Shown: positions 26,204 through 34,958, counted from the stretch's first letter. The stretch: 64,000 nt of DNA from BAIKAL-G1 sp943370385 (GCA_943370385.1 CALRQT020000005.1:1-64000), one strand, 5' to 3'. The notes: generated by a model from the letters alone, not told the origin. Made by a program: numbers and translations.

Positions 26204-26614
26204 TCAGGGCCCTTCGGGCCCGGGGCCTGGCCCTGGTCCTGGAGCCGTTCCCCGACCTGAGCCTGCTCCAGGCTCGATTTCGTCCTGCCCCTCCCGCCGC
26301 CGCAGGCCCAGGGACACCGCTCCGGCTCCCCCTAGTAGGGCCAAGGTGGCATTGATGGCCGATTCAAAGGCGTCGTTGAGGCGGCTGAGGATCTCCGGGC
26401 AGCCCTTGGAGCGCAGTTGGGAATAACGCTGATCCAGCAGGTGGGCGCAAAGCCCAACCCCGACGCCATAGAGGATGAACTGGGCCAGGAAGATCCCGGC
26501 CAGACAGCCCAGCAAAAAGCGCTCACGGTTAAAGCGACTGCCCGGCCAGCCGCCCAGCAAGACGCTGAGCAGCAAATAGAGGCCAATGGCCACTGTGGCG
26601 ATCAACACCACCAT
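26204..26614 (-). CDS. Small integral membrane protein, possible holin-like
   Basis: A 136-residue protein with two hydrophobic segments near the N-terminus (MVVLIATVAIGLYLLLSVLL, then LAGIFLAQFILYGVGVGLC) and possibly a third at ALLGGAGAVSLGL, and a proline/glycine-rich hydrophilic tail of GP dipeptides. ATG 26614 is chosen because GAGG stands upstream and it begins six bases after the stop of the peptidase gene; a start at 26644 would overlap that gene. Membrane topology plus the adjacent peptidase suggests a lysis cassette, but holins are too diverse for a firm call. Confidence 0.5.
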   Translation of the reverse strand: MVVLIATVAIGLYLLLSVLLGGWPGSRFNRERFLLGCLAGIFLAQFILYGVGVGLCAHLLDQRYSQLRSKGCPEILSRLNDAFESAINATLALLGGAGAVSLGLRRREGQDEIEPGAGSGRGTAPGPGPGPGPEGP

Positions 26615-26619
26615 GCCCC

Positions 26620-27366
26620 TCAGCTGCTGAAAATCCAGGCCCAACCGGAGCTGGGACCTTCCAGCAGCCAGCGGGGATTGGTGTTGGCAAACGAGTAATG
26701 CTGGCTGCGGCAGGCCCCCTGGCCCTGGCGGGCCCAGCCGCCGCGGACGAGATCGAGTTCCCCATAGGGATCGTGCACCAGCCAGCCCGTGGCGTCATAG
26801 CCGCTCACGGCGATGTAATGCCCGCCGCCCTTTGGGGCAGATACGGGGCCGTGGTGCAGGATCCCAAAGGCCAAGCCAAAGCCCTTGTCCAGCTCTGCTT
26901 TGGCCCGCTCCACGCTGCAGGAGGTCATGAAGCGCCCCGGTGCCTTGAGTTCCGCCAGGGCAGCGGCATGGGCGGCCTGCTCGGTGGTGTCGCCATGGCG
27001 CTGGACAACTTTGAGGTAATCGAGGTCGTCCTTAATGCCCGGAACCCCCAGGTAGGCCAGGTTCATGGCAATGGAAGAGGACTGGCAGTGGCGCCAGCCA
27101 TCGGGACCGTCGTTGGTCTGGTCAAAGAACGGCAGGGCCAGGGCAACGGCGCCATTGCTGGTTTTCTTGGGCAGTGACTTAGGCGTCAGCGCCGGTGGCG
27201 TGCTGAACTGCCGGGCCCAGGGGGCCTGCTCATCGAGGATCTGCTGGCCGCCCTCTAGGGCTGCAATGGCTGCATAGAGGGACCTGACTGCCGCCATCTG
27301 CTGGGCCTTGTCGCGATAGTTCTGCCAGCGGTCCAGAAAGCGCTCGGCGCTCATCGGTTCGGCCAT
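26620..27366 (-). CDS. C39-like cysteine peptidase family protein
   Basis: A 248-residue protein with a papain-like fold signature of the C39_2 group: GWRHCQSSSIAMNLAYLG (catalytic Cys at about residue 94), GGGHYIAVSGYD (catalytic His at about 188) and VHDPYG (Asp). Such enzymes occur as phage endolysins and as secreted peptidases; no signal peptide is visible. The N-terminal ~75 residues form a helical extension. It is immediately followed by a membrane-protein gene, as in phage lysis cassettes, though orientation is opposite to the capsid-like genes 3 kb away. Confidence 0.65.
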   Translation of the reverse strand: MAEPMSAERFLDRWQNYRDKAQQMAAVRSLYAAIAALEGGQQILDEQAPWARQFSTPPALTPKSLPKKTSNGAVALALPFFDQTNDGPDGWRHCQSSSIAMNLAYLGVPGIKDDLDYLKVVQRHGDTTEQAAHAAALAELKAPGRFMTSCSVERAKAELDKGFGLAFGILHHGPVSAPKGGGHYIAVSGYDATGWLVHDPYGELDLVRGGWARQGQGACRSQHYSFANTNPRWLLEGPSSGWAWIFSS

Positions 27367-27500
27367 GGCGACAGCAGGCGGGGTCCCTTGCTCTTGCCAG
27401 CGTCACCAACAAGACCAGCTGCTGCCGGGCCTCCGGCGGATCAGCGTCATTGCTGCATGGGGGCCAAGGGGCCTGGCGGCCCCCAGCCCCAGCTGCTGCC

Positions 27501-27698
27501 CTAATAGGGCAGCAGGGCGAGGATCTCTGGATCCAGCTCAGGCTCGGGCAGCTCCCTGATGCGCTCGATGAGGATCTCATCGGCCAAAGCGGCTAACCGC
27601 AGGCAGGGATTGGCCGCCATCTGGCAGCAAAAGCTGAGCTCATCAAGCAGCTCTGAGCTGAAGCGGGAGAGGGATTGTTTGCGGGCGATCGAGGCCAT
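27501..27698 (-). CDS. Small hypothetical protein
   Basis: A 65-residue predicted protein, rich in Leu/Glu/Pro, mostly helical and acidic at the C-terminus (PELDPEILALLPY). The start at 27698 (MASIARKQ) is taken because the upstream frame is Pro/Ser-rich and unlikely to be coding. No family is recognised; it may be a phage or toxin-associated small gene. Confidence 0.35.
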   Translation of the reverse strand: MASIARKQSLSRFSSELLDELSFCCQMAANPCLRLAALADEILIERIRELPEPELDPEILALLPY

Positions 27699-28032
27699 GG
27701 GGGGCGGAGCGCAGGACCCAAAAACCAAGGCGGCTGGGGTCAAGGGGCCGCCCCATCCCGTCCAGTGAGGCGCAGCCGAACCAACAAACAAAGGCGGACT
27801 TGCGTAGCCCTTGAGGCCAGCCGGACAATGAAGGCTCCTGCGCGCAGCCCCACCCACAGGGAGTGAATGGTTGAGAGGATTTGGATTGCTGGGCTTGGGG
27901 CTTAGCGAGTGCTGGGGCCTATAGAGTCGTGCGCTGGTGTAATCCGGTGCCAAGGTGGTACCTGATATCACCGTGACGATCAGCCCTCGTCATTAATATT
28001 TTTCCGCATCAAGCCCAGTTGCTTTGATCCCG
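27699..28032. other. Intergenic stretch, no gene seen
   Basis: 334 bases between two minus-strand genes. No convincing frame was found on either strand. A short inverted repeat (CTGAT/ATCAG) lies at about 27961-27982. It is probably the promoter region of the small hypothetical gene and the tail of the vapC transcript. Confidence 0.4.
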
Positions 28033-28428
28033 TTATGAGCCGGGTTGAAGTGCCACGTCTGGGAAAAGTTGCAGCAACTTGCGATCAAAGGTCAACAGCG
28101 GGCATTGCAGCTGCTGAGCAAGCACAACAAATTCAGCGTCGTAGGTGGAACATCCCGACCGAATCGCCAGCTCCAGCACCTGGGCCCCATCAACCTCCAG
28201 CTCTCCAGGCTGAATACGCCGTAGGGCTGTCTCCCAAATTGCAAGAGCCTGCTCGGGTCTGAGCAATGCCGAGCGCACAAATTGGAGCAGCACATGGCGG
28301 AACTCCGAGCGCCAAAGTCTTGGCACTCGCCAGTCATCATCGGACTCCCACCAGAGCAGGGTGCTGGCGGAATCCACCCCTGGAAGCACCAGGCTGCAGA
28401 GCACATTGGTATCAGCAACAAGGGTCAC
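28033..28428 (-). CDS. PIN-domain RNase toxin of VapC type
   Basis: A 131-residue PIN domain. The first metal-binding aspartate is in MTLVADTN (Asp6), a middle glutamate in LWRSEF, and C-terminal acids in STYDAEFVVLA and LLTFDRK. This matches VapC endoribonucleases, which cut tRNA or rRNA when freed from antitoxin. The start overlaps the stop of the upstream antitoxin gene by four bases, the standard arrangement. Confidence 0.85.
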   Translation of the reverse strand: MTLVADTNVLCSLVLPGVDSASTLLWWESDDDWRVPRLWRSEFRHVLLQFVRSALLRPEQALAIWETALRRIQPGELEVDGAQVLELAIRSGCSTYDAEFVVLAQQLQCPLLTFDRKLLQLFPDVALQPGS

Positions 28429-28832
28429 GGAGTGACTTGCGCTCCAGTTGTAAAGGAATCGAGATCAGGGGGATGGCTCTCCCTTCCCACCGCAGCCACC
28501 AGCTCTTTGCTGGGGATTGGCGCAGCGGCGAAAGCCGTACGCAGTTGAGAAAAGCTGTCCAGGTCAACTTGCAGTTCTGCTGCTGTGCGCCTCTGCGGCG
28601 GTTGCTTGGCAGTCTTAGTAAAACGAGCCTGGAGCTCAGTAATCCGGGCCAGGGCCGCGTCCCGATCGAGGCCCTGCAGAGGTTGGGATGCAGCCAGTCC
28701 AGCAGCGGCGGCATCGGCCAGCTCCAAGCTGGCGATCGTTTCGCTGTTGAGGCTGCGCCGGTGCTGCTTGGCGCGCAGCTTGAGGCGCGCCACAAGGTCG
28801 TCAGGAACGTTGCGCAGGGTGAGGGTGGCCAT
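28425..28832 (-). CDS. VapB/FitA-type antitoxin
   Basis: A 135-residue antitoxin. The N-terminal ribbon-helix-helix (MATLTLRNVPDDLVARLKLRA, then RSLNSETIASL) is the FitA/VapB dimer DNA-binding motif. The remaining ~85 residues are a long C-terminal extension that would wrap the toxin; it is longer than the usual VapB (about 80 residues in total). It is the first gene of the pair. Confidence 0.82.
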   Translation of the reverse strand: MATLTLRNVPDDLVARLKLRAKQHRRSLNSETIASLELADAAAAGLAASQPLQGLDRDAALARITELQARFTKTAKQPPQRRTAAELQVDLDSFSQLRTAFAAAPIPSKELVAAVGRESHPPDLDSFTTGAQVTP

Positions 28833-29116
28833 GGGCCGAGGCCTCCGGGATCAGGGACGAGACGTTGACATCATTCTGACAGCATTTTGCCAGTATTCCC
28901 TCTCTGTTACTGATTTTGGCCTTGGCAAGACCCAACGGCCCGCCTAGAAGCCCATCGCAACGGTCTAGCGATCCTTGAATCAAACCCACCCTTGGCTATG
29001 GCAGTGCGGACATCGCTGCTGACGTTGTCAGCACCCAGGGGCGCGTCGGCAGCGGTGCTGATGGCCAGCAGAATGGGCAGATGAGAAGCCCCGGCCAGCG
29101 AGAAAGCACCGCAGAG

Positions 29117-29332
29117 ATGGCGGCCAACATCGATCGGGAGCTGCGCGAGCTCGGATCCGTCCTGGCCAGATGCCGGGGCGATCGGGTCGCCGAGCCCAAG
29201 GTCACAGCAGCGCTCCTGGCTCACCTGCTGATCTCCAGCCGGGAGTTGCTGCAGAACCTGCTGATCGACACAGCCCAGCGGCCGGTGCGGCTGGTAAACC
29301 GGCCACGGCAAGTGAAGTCCCAGCTGGGTTGA
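29117..29332 (+). CDS. Small hypothetical protein
   Basis: A 71-residue predicted protein with a helical, charged composition and leucine-rich LLAHLLISSRELLQNLLI segment. ATG 29117 is preferred to 29081. A competing frame on the opposite strand (28907-29311) lacks a recognisable pattern. It lies 19 bases before the DUF433 gene on the same strand, so it may belong to that operon. Function unknown. Confidence 0.45.
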   Translation: MAANIDRELRELGSVLARCRGDRVAEPKVTAALLAHLLISSRELLQNLLIDTAQRPVRLVNRPRQVKSQLG

Positions 29333-29351
29333 ACCGCCTTAGGGTTGGTAG

Positions 29352-29567
29352 ATGAGCAGCCGCATCACCCATAACCCAGAGCAGTGCGGTGGCAAGCCCT
29401 GCATCCGAGGGATGCGTATCCGCGTGCGGGACATCCTTGAGCTTTATGCCGCTGGTGAGAGCAGCGCCCAAATCCTGGCTGATTTCCCGGATCTGGAGGC
29501 GGAGGACCTCAAGGCGGCTTTGGCCTATGCGGCAAGGGAGATCGATCACCCAGTTCTGGTGGGATGA
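29352..29567 (+). CDS. DUF433 antitoxin (VapB45-like)
   Basis: A 71-residue DUF433 protein with the family hallmarks GGKPCIRGMRIRVRDILEL and the three-helix HTH-like fold (ILADFPDLEAEDLKAAL). DUF433 proteins are antitoxins of DUF5615 PIN-like toxins (the VapB45/VapC45-type pair). Overlap of four bases with the next gene gives translational coupling. Confidence 0.85.
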   Translation: MSSRITHNPEQCGGKPCIRGMRIRVRDILELYAAGESSAQILADFPDLEAEDLKAALAYAAREIDHPVLVG

Positions 29568-29920
29568 AGCTTTGGCTTGACGCCCAGCTGCCACCTTTGC
29601 TGGCGCGCTGGATCAACGAGCAGAGGTGGGCACTGCAGGCGATCGCTGTTCGGGAGGTTGGCATGCGAGATGCCAGCGATCCTGAGATTTTTCGGGCTGC
29701 ACGGGATGCAGGGGTTGTTGTGATGGCCAAGGACCGTGATTTCATGCGCCTGCTGGATGAACAGGGCCCCCCACCCCAGGTGATCTGGCTGCGGGTGGGC
29801 AACTGCAGTAACGCTGCCTTGCAGAAGGTTCTGGCAACGACCTTGACCCGTGCGATGGAACACCTCAGGGAAGGGGAGCCCTGGGTCGAGATCCGTCCGA
29901 ACCAGTCAGAAGACGGTTGA
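29564..29920 (+). CDS. DUF5615 PIN-like toxin (VapC45-like)
   Basis: A 118-residue protein of the Mut7-C/DUF5615 group. The N-terminal MKLWLDAQLPP supplies the first acidic residue (Asp6) and VVVMAKDRDFM the later aspartates, both typical of PIN-like RNase folds. Partner of the preceding DUF433 antitoxin. The length matches the family (about 110-120 residues). Confidence 0.83.
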   Translation: MKLWLDAQLPPLLARWINEQRWALQAIAVREVGMRDASDPEIFRAARDAGVVVMAKDRDFMRLLDEQGPPPQVIWLRVGNCSNAALQKVLATTLTRAMEHLREGEPWVEIRPNQSEDG

Positions 29921-30087
29921 TTCAGCGGTAGCGGAACCAAGCTCCAAGACGGTGATGTAAAGGTCCGTCGCTGGGGTGGATCAGTAACTCAGCTGGAGTG
30001 CTGTCCAAAAAATAGAAACGGCCCCTGGCCGTGCCGTGGCCGTGGCAATAGCTGGGGACGTTGCTGGGGCCCGGCCCCGGGGTGAGC

Positions 30088-30987
30088 ATGGGCCTGACAT
30101 TGATCGAGGCGGCCAAACACGAGACGCGGGTGGAACGGCTGGCCGTGATCCGCACCTTTTCAGAGGGGCAGCTGATCCGCCGCTTGCCGTTCCGAAACCT
30201 CACCGGTGGGGCGCTGAAATTCGCCAAGGAGAAGAAGCTGCCCCGGGTCGGCTTTCGTGCTGTGAACGAGGGCTACCGGCGCGACTACGGGGCGGTGGCA
30301 AACGAAACCGAGTTCGTGCACCTGTTTGGCGGCGACCTGGATGTGGACCGCTCGATCGTTGATCTCAACGGAACCGAGGCCCGGGCGTCCCAGACCGAAC
30401 AAAAGGTGCGCTCGATGCGGCTGACCTTGGAGGCGGCGATCCTCAATGGCGATGCCAATTTCGATCCCCGGGCCTTTAACGGCCTAAGCAAACGGCTCGT
30501 CCCAGGCGGGGTGCAGACCGTCGATAACGGCGGCGGCACCGTCAAGTTGACCCGGATCGAGCAACTCGTTGATGCGGTGAACGCCAACGGCGGCGAGAAG
30601 GTGCTGATCACCAGCAAGGCCGGCCGCCGCCAGATCAGTGCCGCCTGCCGTGATGTGGGCGGCGAGCTCTACCAGGTGATGGACGGCCGCCACTGGTTTG
30701 AGGACGTCGAGATCCTGGTGGTGGACCAGGACGCCAATGGCCAGGACGTGCTCGGCTTTGGTGAGGCCGGAAAAACCACGTCCTTTTACTGCTGCTCCTT
30801 TGGCGATGAGCTGATGACCGGCCTCCAGGGCCCGTTTGAAGGTCGCTACGGGATTTCAGTGCGTGATTTCGGCGAAGTGCAAGACGCCCCGGTGTTCCGC
30901 ACCCGGGTCGATTGGTACGTGGGCTTTGCCGTCTGCGACGACAAGGCCGCAGCGCGGCTCTACAACATCGGCCCTGCCGTGGCCTAG
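30088..30987 (+). CDS. Phage major capsid-like protein (HK97-fold type)
   Basis: A 299-residue protein resembling phage major capsid proteins with a linear N-arm and mixed beta/alpha core: an N-terminal FSEGQLIRRLPF segment, VNEGYRRDYG, then LTLEAAILNGDANFDPRAF, a motif common in coat proteins with an E-loop-like region, and C-terminal GRYGISVRDFG and RTRVDWYVGFA. The ATG 30088 is preferred, with GGGGTGAG just upstream; GTG at 30082 is an alternative. No adjacent terminase, portal or protease is present, so it is either a prophage remnant, a satellite capsid or a domesticated shell. Not confirmed by comparison. Confidence 0.6.
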   Translation: MGLTLIEAAKHETRVERLAVIRTFSEGQLIRRLPFRNLTGGALKFAKEKKLPRVGFRAVNEGYRRDYGAVANETEFVHLFGGDLDVDRSIVDLNGTEARASQTEQKVRSMRLTLEAAILNGDANFDPRAFNGLSKRLVPGGVQTVDNGGGTVKLTRIEQLVDAVNANGGEKVLITSKAGRRQISAACRDVGGELYQVMDGRHWFEDVEILVVDQDANGQDVLGFGEAGKTTSFYCCSFGDELMTGLQGPFEGRYGISVRDFGEVQDAPVFRTRVDWYVGFAVCDDKAAARLYNIGPAVA

Positions 30988-31072
30988 GGCCCAGGCCAGG
31001 GGCCTGTTCCAATTTCGAGCCGATTGGCTCTTTCAATCGTTCATCTTTCCCCTTTTTTGCGAGGACAACCCC

Positions 31073-31495
31073 ATGGCTCCCCTGGCGAATAAGCGCCTTG
31101 ATGCCCTCACCACCCTGGTGGGCTGGATCAACAGCACCGCCACCGATCCGCTCGAGCGCACGCGCCTGAGCAATGAGGTGGTGCGGCTCACAACGCCCCT
31201 TGATGCGGCCGAGCAGGTCACCCTGGTCACATCCCACCCGGGGGCAGGCAGTCCGATCACGGTGGTGCTGGCCCTGGCGCCGCTGCTTAAGGACGGCAGT
31301 ACCGGCACCTTTGTGAATGCCGCCACGGTGGTGATCCCGGCGGTGGGTGGACTGATCGAAACGGTGATCAACCCGGCAAATTTGGTGCTGGCTGGAACTG
31401 ACGGGGCCAACAGCAAGGTGCCCTGCTTGTTTTTTGCCCGGGCCACGGTGACGCCGTTCACGCCGCCGGGCTGCCACGTGAGCCTCACCCACTGA
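31073..31495 (+). CDS. Phage-like structural hypothetical protein
   Basis: A 140-residue protein, beta-rich with alternating Val/Thr (VTLVTSHP, ITVVLALAP, ATVVIPAVGG), 85 bases after the capsid-like gene and on the same strand. It could be a head-decoration or stabilisation protein, but this is inference from position. The ATG at 31073 is selected because GAGGACAACC lies upstream; the longer frame from 30836 overlaps the capsid-like gene. Confidence 0.5.
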   Translation: MAPLANKRLDALTTLVGWINSTATDPLERTRLSNEVVRLTTPLDAAEQVTLVTSHPGAGSPITVVLALAPLLKDGSTGTFVNAATVVIPAVGGLIETVINPANLVLAGTDGANSKVPCLFFARATVTPFTPPGCHVSLTH

Positions 31496-31584
31496 GGACC
31501 CGATTACTCCGCTTAGTGGCGGCTGGTCCTCACCTGAATTGGGCCTTAGCCCTTCCCATTTTTCCCAACCCTTGCAATGAATCG

Positions 31585-32388
31585 ATGGAGGAAACTTCTC
31601 CCCCCTGGCTAGCCCCTGAGGCCCCTGAAGCCCAACCCGAGGGGATGCTGCGGATCAGCAATGGCAAGACCTTCCAGGTGATCTGGCCGGTGCACCTGGC
31701 CGGCTGGCTGGCCCTGGGCTGGCGGCTGGATTGGCCGCAGCCGGCCGGTGCTGGCCCTGCCCCTGGTCAGGAGGCCGATGGTTCCTCCGTTGCCCCCGTG
31801 ATCACGGCCTTGCTGGGGGGCCCCTTCCATGCCCGGGCCGAGAAGCCCTATCGGGCCGTGCTGCAGGGGAGCGGCTTTACCCCGGCCATGGGCCTCAAGA
31901 TCACCGCCTCCACCGGCGAAACGCTGTCGCCGACCGATCTCACCTACGCCAATGCCACAGAAATGGGCCTTTCGCTTGATTCCCGCCTGCTCCAGGTCGC
32001 CTGTCACCTGACCGTGGTGGCGGCGATTGGTTCTCTGGCCAGCCTGCCGTTCCAGGTGCAGCTGCTGGAGCCAGCTGATGCCCCAGTGCCAGCGTCGCCA
32101 GCCGAGCTCGACGGCATGACCAAGGCCGAGCTGCTGGCCTTTGCCCGCAAGACCTATGGCCAGAAGCTGGACAGCTCCCTCAGCAAGGCGGAAGTGCTTG
32201 CGGCTGCCAAGGCCCTGGGGCGGGGCCCTGAGCCAGAAGCGGCCGCTGGGAGCGTGATTGCCCTTGATGGCGCCCAGGCGGGCCAGGGCCAGGACCAGGA
32301 CCCGCAGCCGGGCTGGTTGCTGGGGGACAGTCCTGAGGAAGAGGAGCCTGAGGCGGTGCCTGGAGTGCCGACGGATCTTTTGATTTGA
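31585..32388 (+). CDS. Phage-like protein with a HeH/LEM/Rho-N-like domain
   Basis: A 267-residue protein. An N-terminal region (FQVIWPVHLAGWLALGWRLD) is followed by a beta-sandwich-like stretch and at about residues 170-205 a two-helix LEM/HeH/Rho-N-like unit (MTKAELLAFARKTYG, then SKAEVLAAAKAL), often found in phage structural proteins. The C-terminal tail is Gln/Glu/Pro-rich and acidic. Third in the run of plus-strand phage-like genes. The ATG at 31585 lies in a weak context, so the start is uncertain. Confidence 0.48.
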   Translation: MEETSPPWLAPEAPEAQPEGMLRISNGKTFQVIWPVHLAGWLALGWRLDWPQPAGAGPAPGQEADGSSVAPVITALLGGPFHARAEKPYRAVLQGSGFTPAMGLKITASTGETLSPTDLTYANATEMGLSLDSRLLQVACHLTVVAAIGSLASLPFQVQLLEPADAPVPASPAELDGMTKAELLAFARKTYGQKLDSSLSKAEVLAAAKALGRGPEPEAAAGSVIALDGAQAGQGQDQDPQPGWLLGDSPEEEEPEAVPGVPTDLLI

Positions 32389-32457
32389 GGGGCCCTGCCG
32401 CGCAGGCCAGGGGCAGGCCAGCCAGGTGGGCTGAAGGCTCAAGCTTCCGATCCGTTC

Positions 32458-33435
32458 TTATGCCCGGTTCAGGATTTCGATGGCTTCAACGGCCACCAGC
32501 CTGGGCTCGCCGCTGGCTGCCGCCTCGTAGCTGCCGCTGACCCGCACGCTGCAATTCAGGCTCGCCTGAACGGTTGCCCTATCGCCCTCGCCGTAGATGC
32601 AGCGGATGCCCCGCTGGCCGGGGCCGCGCATTTCAAAGCGCAGGGCATCTTGATCGATCTCATTCACCACACCTTCAAAGGAATTTCTACCGGCCAACTT
32701 GTTATTGGAAGGTTCGCGTAGGCACAGACTCAGGATGGCGCGGCTGCTCCTGGTGAGCGGAACTGGCGCCCGCTCGCCTGAACCTGGGCAGCTCAGGACC
32801 AGCTTGCTGATGCCCTGATCGTCTGAGGCGGGGGCCAGCTGGTGGGCGGCCACCAGGAGCGTGTCGCGAATGGCTGGGTCGGGGAACAGGGCATAGACCT
32901 CCTCGCTGATCCCATCTGCTGCGATCAAACCTGGGATGGCAGGCAGGCTGCGGACCGCTGCGCGGACGGCTTGGTAGAGCCCATCGCTGATTGTTTCCCG
33001 TACCCCATGCTCCTCGGAGCCCGCCTCTCCCGGCTGGGGGATGCGCACCCCCAGCACCAAGCTGCCAGAGGCGAGCCCGGACAGCTGGGGATCGAGATGC
33101 TCAGGCCAGCGCATCGGTTGTTCTTGCAGCGCTGCGATCGACTTGGCGATGTGCAGAATCGGGCTACGCAGTTTTGTGAGGGCGCCGGTGACCAAGGTCA
33201 GCGGTGGCTCGTGGCTGGGCACCCCTGGTCCCGAAAAACGAACGACGAGATCGGACTGATCCGTTAGGGAAGCGATTGGGAAATCGTCCCGGTAGAGCCG
33301 CTCAAGCAGTGCAAAGTAGGGAGAGGCCAGCGCAGCGGTATCGTGTCCCGTGCGCTTGGCGAGCTCCATGGCCGCCTGCAACTCGAGATGGATGATGTGG
33401 GCCTTGGCCTCAATGTCAGCGATCCAGCCAGCCAT
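32458..33435 (-). CDS. Hypothetical protein paired with DUF6932 gene
   Basis: A 325-residue protein of unknown function. The N-terminal half is helical (LELQAAMELAKRTG, LLERLYRDDFPI), while the last ~100 residues are beta-rich (FEGVVNEIDQDALRFEMRG, then VQASLNCSVRVSGSYE), reminiscent of a small nucleic-acid-binding or OB-type barrel. It starts one base inside the stop of the upstream DUF6932 gene. No catalytic motif is recognised. Confidence 0.5.
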   Translation of the reverse strand: MAGWIADIEAKAHIIHLELQAAMELAKRTGHDTAALASPYFALLERLYRDDFPIASLTDQSDLVVRFSGPGVPSHEPPLTLVTGALTKLRSPILHIAKSIAALQEQPMRWPEHLDPQLSGLASGSLVLGVRIPQPGEAGSEEHGVRETISDGLYQAVRAAVRSLPAIPGLIAADGISEEVYALFPDPAIRDTLLVAAHQLAPASDDQGISKLVLSCPGSGERAPVPLTRSSRAILSLCLREPSNNKLAGRNSFEGVVNEIDQDALRFEMRGPGQRGIRCIYGEGDRATVQASLNCSVRVSGSYEAAASGEPRLVAVEAIEILNRA

Positions 33436-33887
33436 TAGTACAGCCTCAGTAAACCTTTTTTGTGGCCATGGAAGAGGTTCATTGCAAGGGCCTTTCTAGG
33501 GTTCAGGTGCTGGTAATAGGTGACAAAGTCGTTCCCAGAGCGTTGTAGTGCTGGGGTCATCTCGATGCGATAACGGCGGAAGATGGCCGGGACTCTGTGG
33601 CAAAGCAGCAGCCCCTGCATTTTTTCGTGGTCGCTGAGGTGCTGCAGTTCCAGCACCAGGTTGATGTCGGCAGGATTGTCCTCCGCCGTGACATAGCTCC
33701 CGCCGAGCACCAGCGGGGGCAGCGTCAGGAAAGTGGGGCTGAGTTCTGCGCTGATGAAGTCGCGCAACTGGTGGGTCAATTGGCGGTGTTTGTCGCTCCA
33801 GGCGAGCACGGCTTCTACCTCCTCCAAGGTGCAGGAGTGGACGCCATCGGGGAGCAGCCCAAAGCGATCGAAGCTGGGGATTGGCAT
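33435..33887 (-). CDS. DUF6932 nucleotidyltransferase-like protein
   Basis: A 150-residue protein with the DUF6932 N-terminal pattern (FDRFGLLPDGVHSCTLEEVE) and a degenerate nucleotidyltransferase-like motif LGGSYVTAEDNPADINLVLEL, in which the second acidic position of the canonical DxD is Asn, so catalysis may be altered. Family members often accompany a second gene in toxin-like pairs. It is encoded immediately before the 325-residue gene with a one-base overlap. Confidence 0.65.
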   Translation of the reverse strand: MPIPSFDRFGLLPDGVHSCTLEEVEAVLAWSDKHRQLTHQLRDFISAELSPTFLTLPPLVLGGSYVTAEDNPADINLVLELQHLSDHEKMQGLLLCHRVPAIFRRYRIEMTPALQRSGNDFVTYYQHLNPRKALAMNLFHGHKKGLLRLY

Positions 33888-34812
33888 GTCTCACCAACCA
33901 GGTGAGCAGGTGTTCCAGCTGTTGCGATGGGCACTGCAGCCCCCAGGGGCGACCCAGCCATAGAGGCTGGCGATGGAATCGTTCATGGGCTTTGGGCGGT
34001 CTGCGAGTTATAGGGCCAAGCCAGGGCTGGCAATAAGAAATGCCAAGATTTGCGGACAGCATTAATGCAGCCATATGTCGGGCTGATTTGGTGTCTATTG
34101 GCACGATTGGGTTGCTGGGGTGGTGTTGCTATGGCTACTTTGCCCGGTCGAGATAGCACTACTGGTCAGATTATTGCATATTTTGCAAGAATGCCAATGG
34201 TGGGCTTGTTGTGGGGCTTGGGTGTTATGGCTTGCTGACCCAATTGCAGCGCCGCAAACGACTGCTCAACTTCCATCACCAGCACCGGCACCAGCGAACG
34301 GGAGGAGCGGCGGAGGGCCTGCTGCACCAGCGATGCCGTAGCTGCCCCACCGGGGAAGGCGATCACCAGCACCGAGGCGCTGGGCCCGTCAGCCGAGCTG
34401 GTGGGCGGCAGGCCCGATGGCCTAATCGGCTCCACGGGAACCGCCATGGAGCAACAGGAGAACAGCCCGGCCACCGCTGCGCTGGAGCAGGGCGAAGGCG
34501 ACGCGCTCCTAGGGCCAGACGAGATCACGGCCACCAGCCGCGTCGATGACGACAGAGCGATGGGCCAGCAGCGGCGGCGGCAGGAGGCCAGGGAGCGGCA
34601 ATGCAGTGGCCTACGCCAGTGCAGCAGAGAACAAGCTCATGGGCTGTGGAGCAGCGGAACCGCATCTGCCCCCACACTGGCCCCGGAGCGGAGGGCGGCG
34701 GCGGCTGGCCGATGCACGCCACGGCGCAGCCGTGGCACGCTGAAGGACGGCCGTCGCCGACCGAAGCCCTGCGGTGTCTGCACACCCGCAGCAGCGGCGC
34801 ACAGGCGAAGGA

Positions 34813-34953
34813 CTGCAAGAGATGCAAGAGAAACTCGGGCCTTGGGCCCTGGTCAAAACGGATGGACCTGACTCCAGCCAGCACTGACCCATGCCCACAC
34901 GGGAGGAGCGCGAGGCCCGAAATCCCTCTGTTCTCTTGCACTTTCTCTTGCAG
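34813..34953. repeat. Paired inverted TGCAAGAGA repeats next to tRNA-Pro
   Basis: At 34813-34832 two copies of TGCAAGAGA stand in tandem; at 34931-34953 the same pattern appears in inverted orientation (TTCTCTTGCA, CTCTTGCAG). The 98-base interval and orientation resemble recombinase arm-type sites or a long hairpin. The position, just beyond the tRNA-Pro terminator, fits an attachment region, but no integrase is in the window. Confidence 0.45.
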
Positions 34954-34958
34954 GCAAG

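Noticed and set aside
28907..29311. Minus-strand 134-residue frame opposite the small gene before DUF433
   Set aside because: No pattern and weaker composition than the plus-strand alternative, which leads into the DUF433 operon.
30836..31072. Longer start for the gene at 31073
   Set aside because: It would overlap the capsid-like gene by 152 bases, and the ATG at 31073 has a GAGGA element upstream.
34401..34871. A 156-residue plus-strand frame near tRNA-Pro
   Set aside because: Arg/Ala/Gly-rich with no domain or ribosome-binding site; kept as unclear intergenic DNA.
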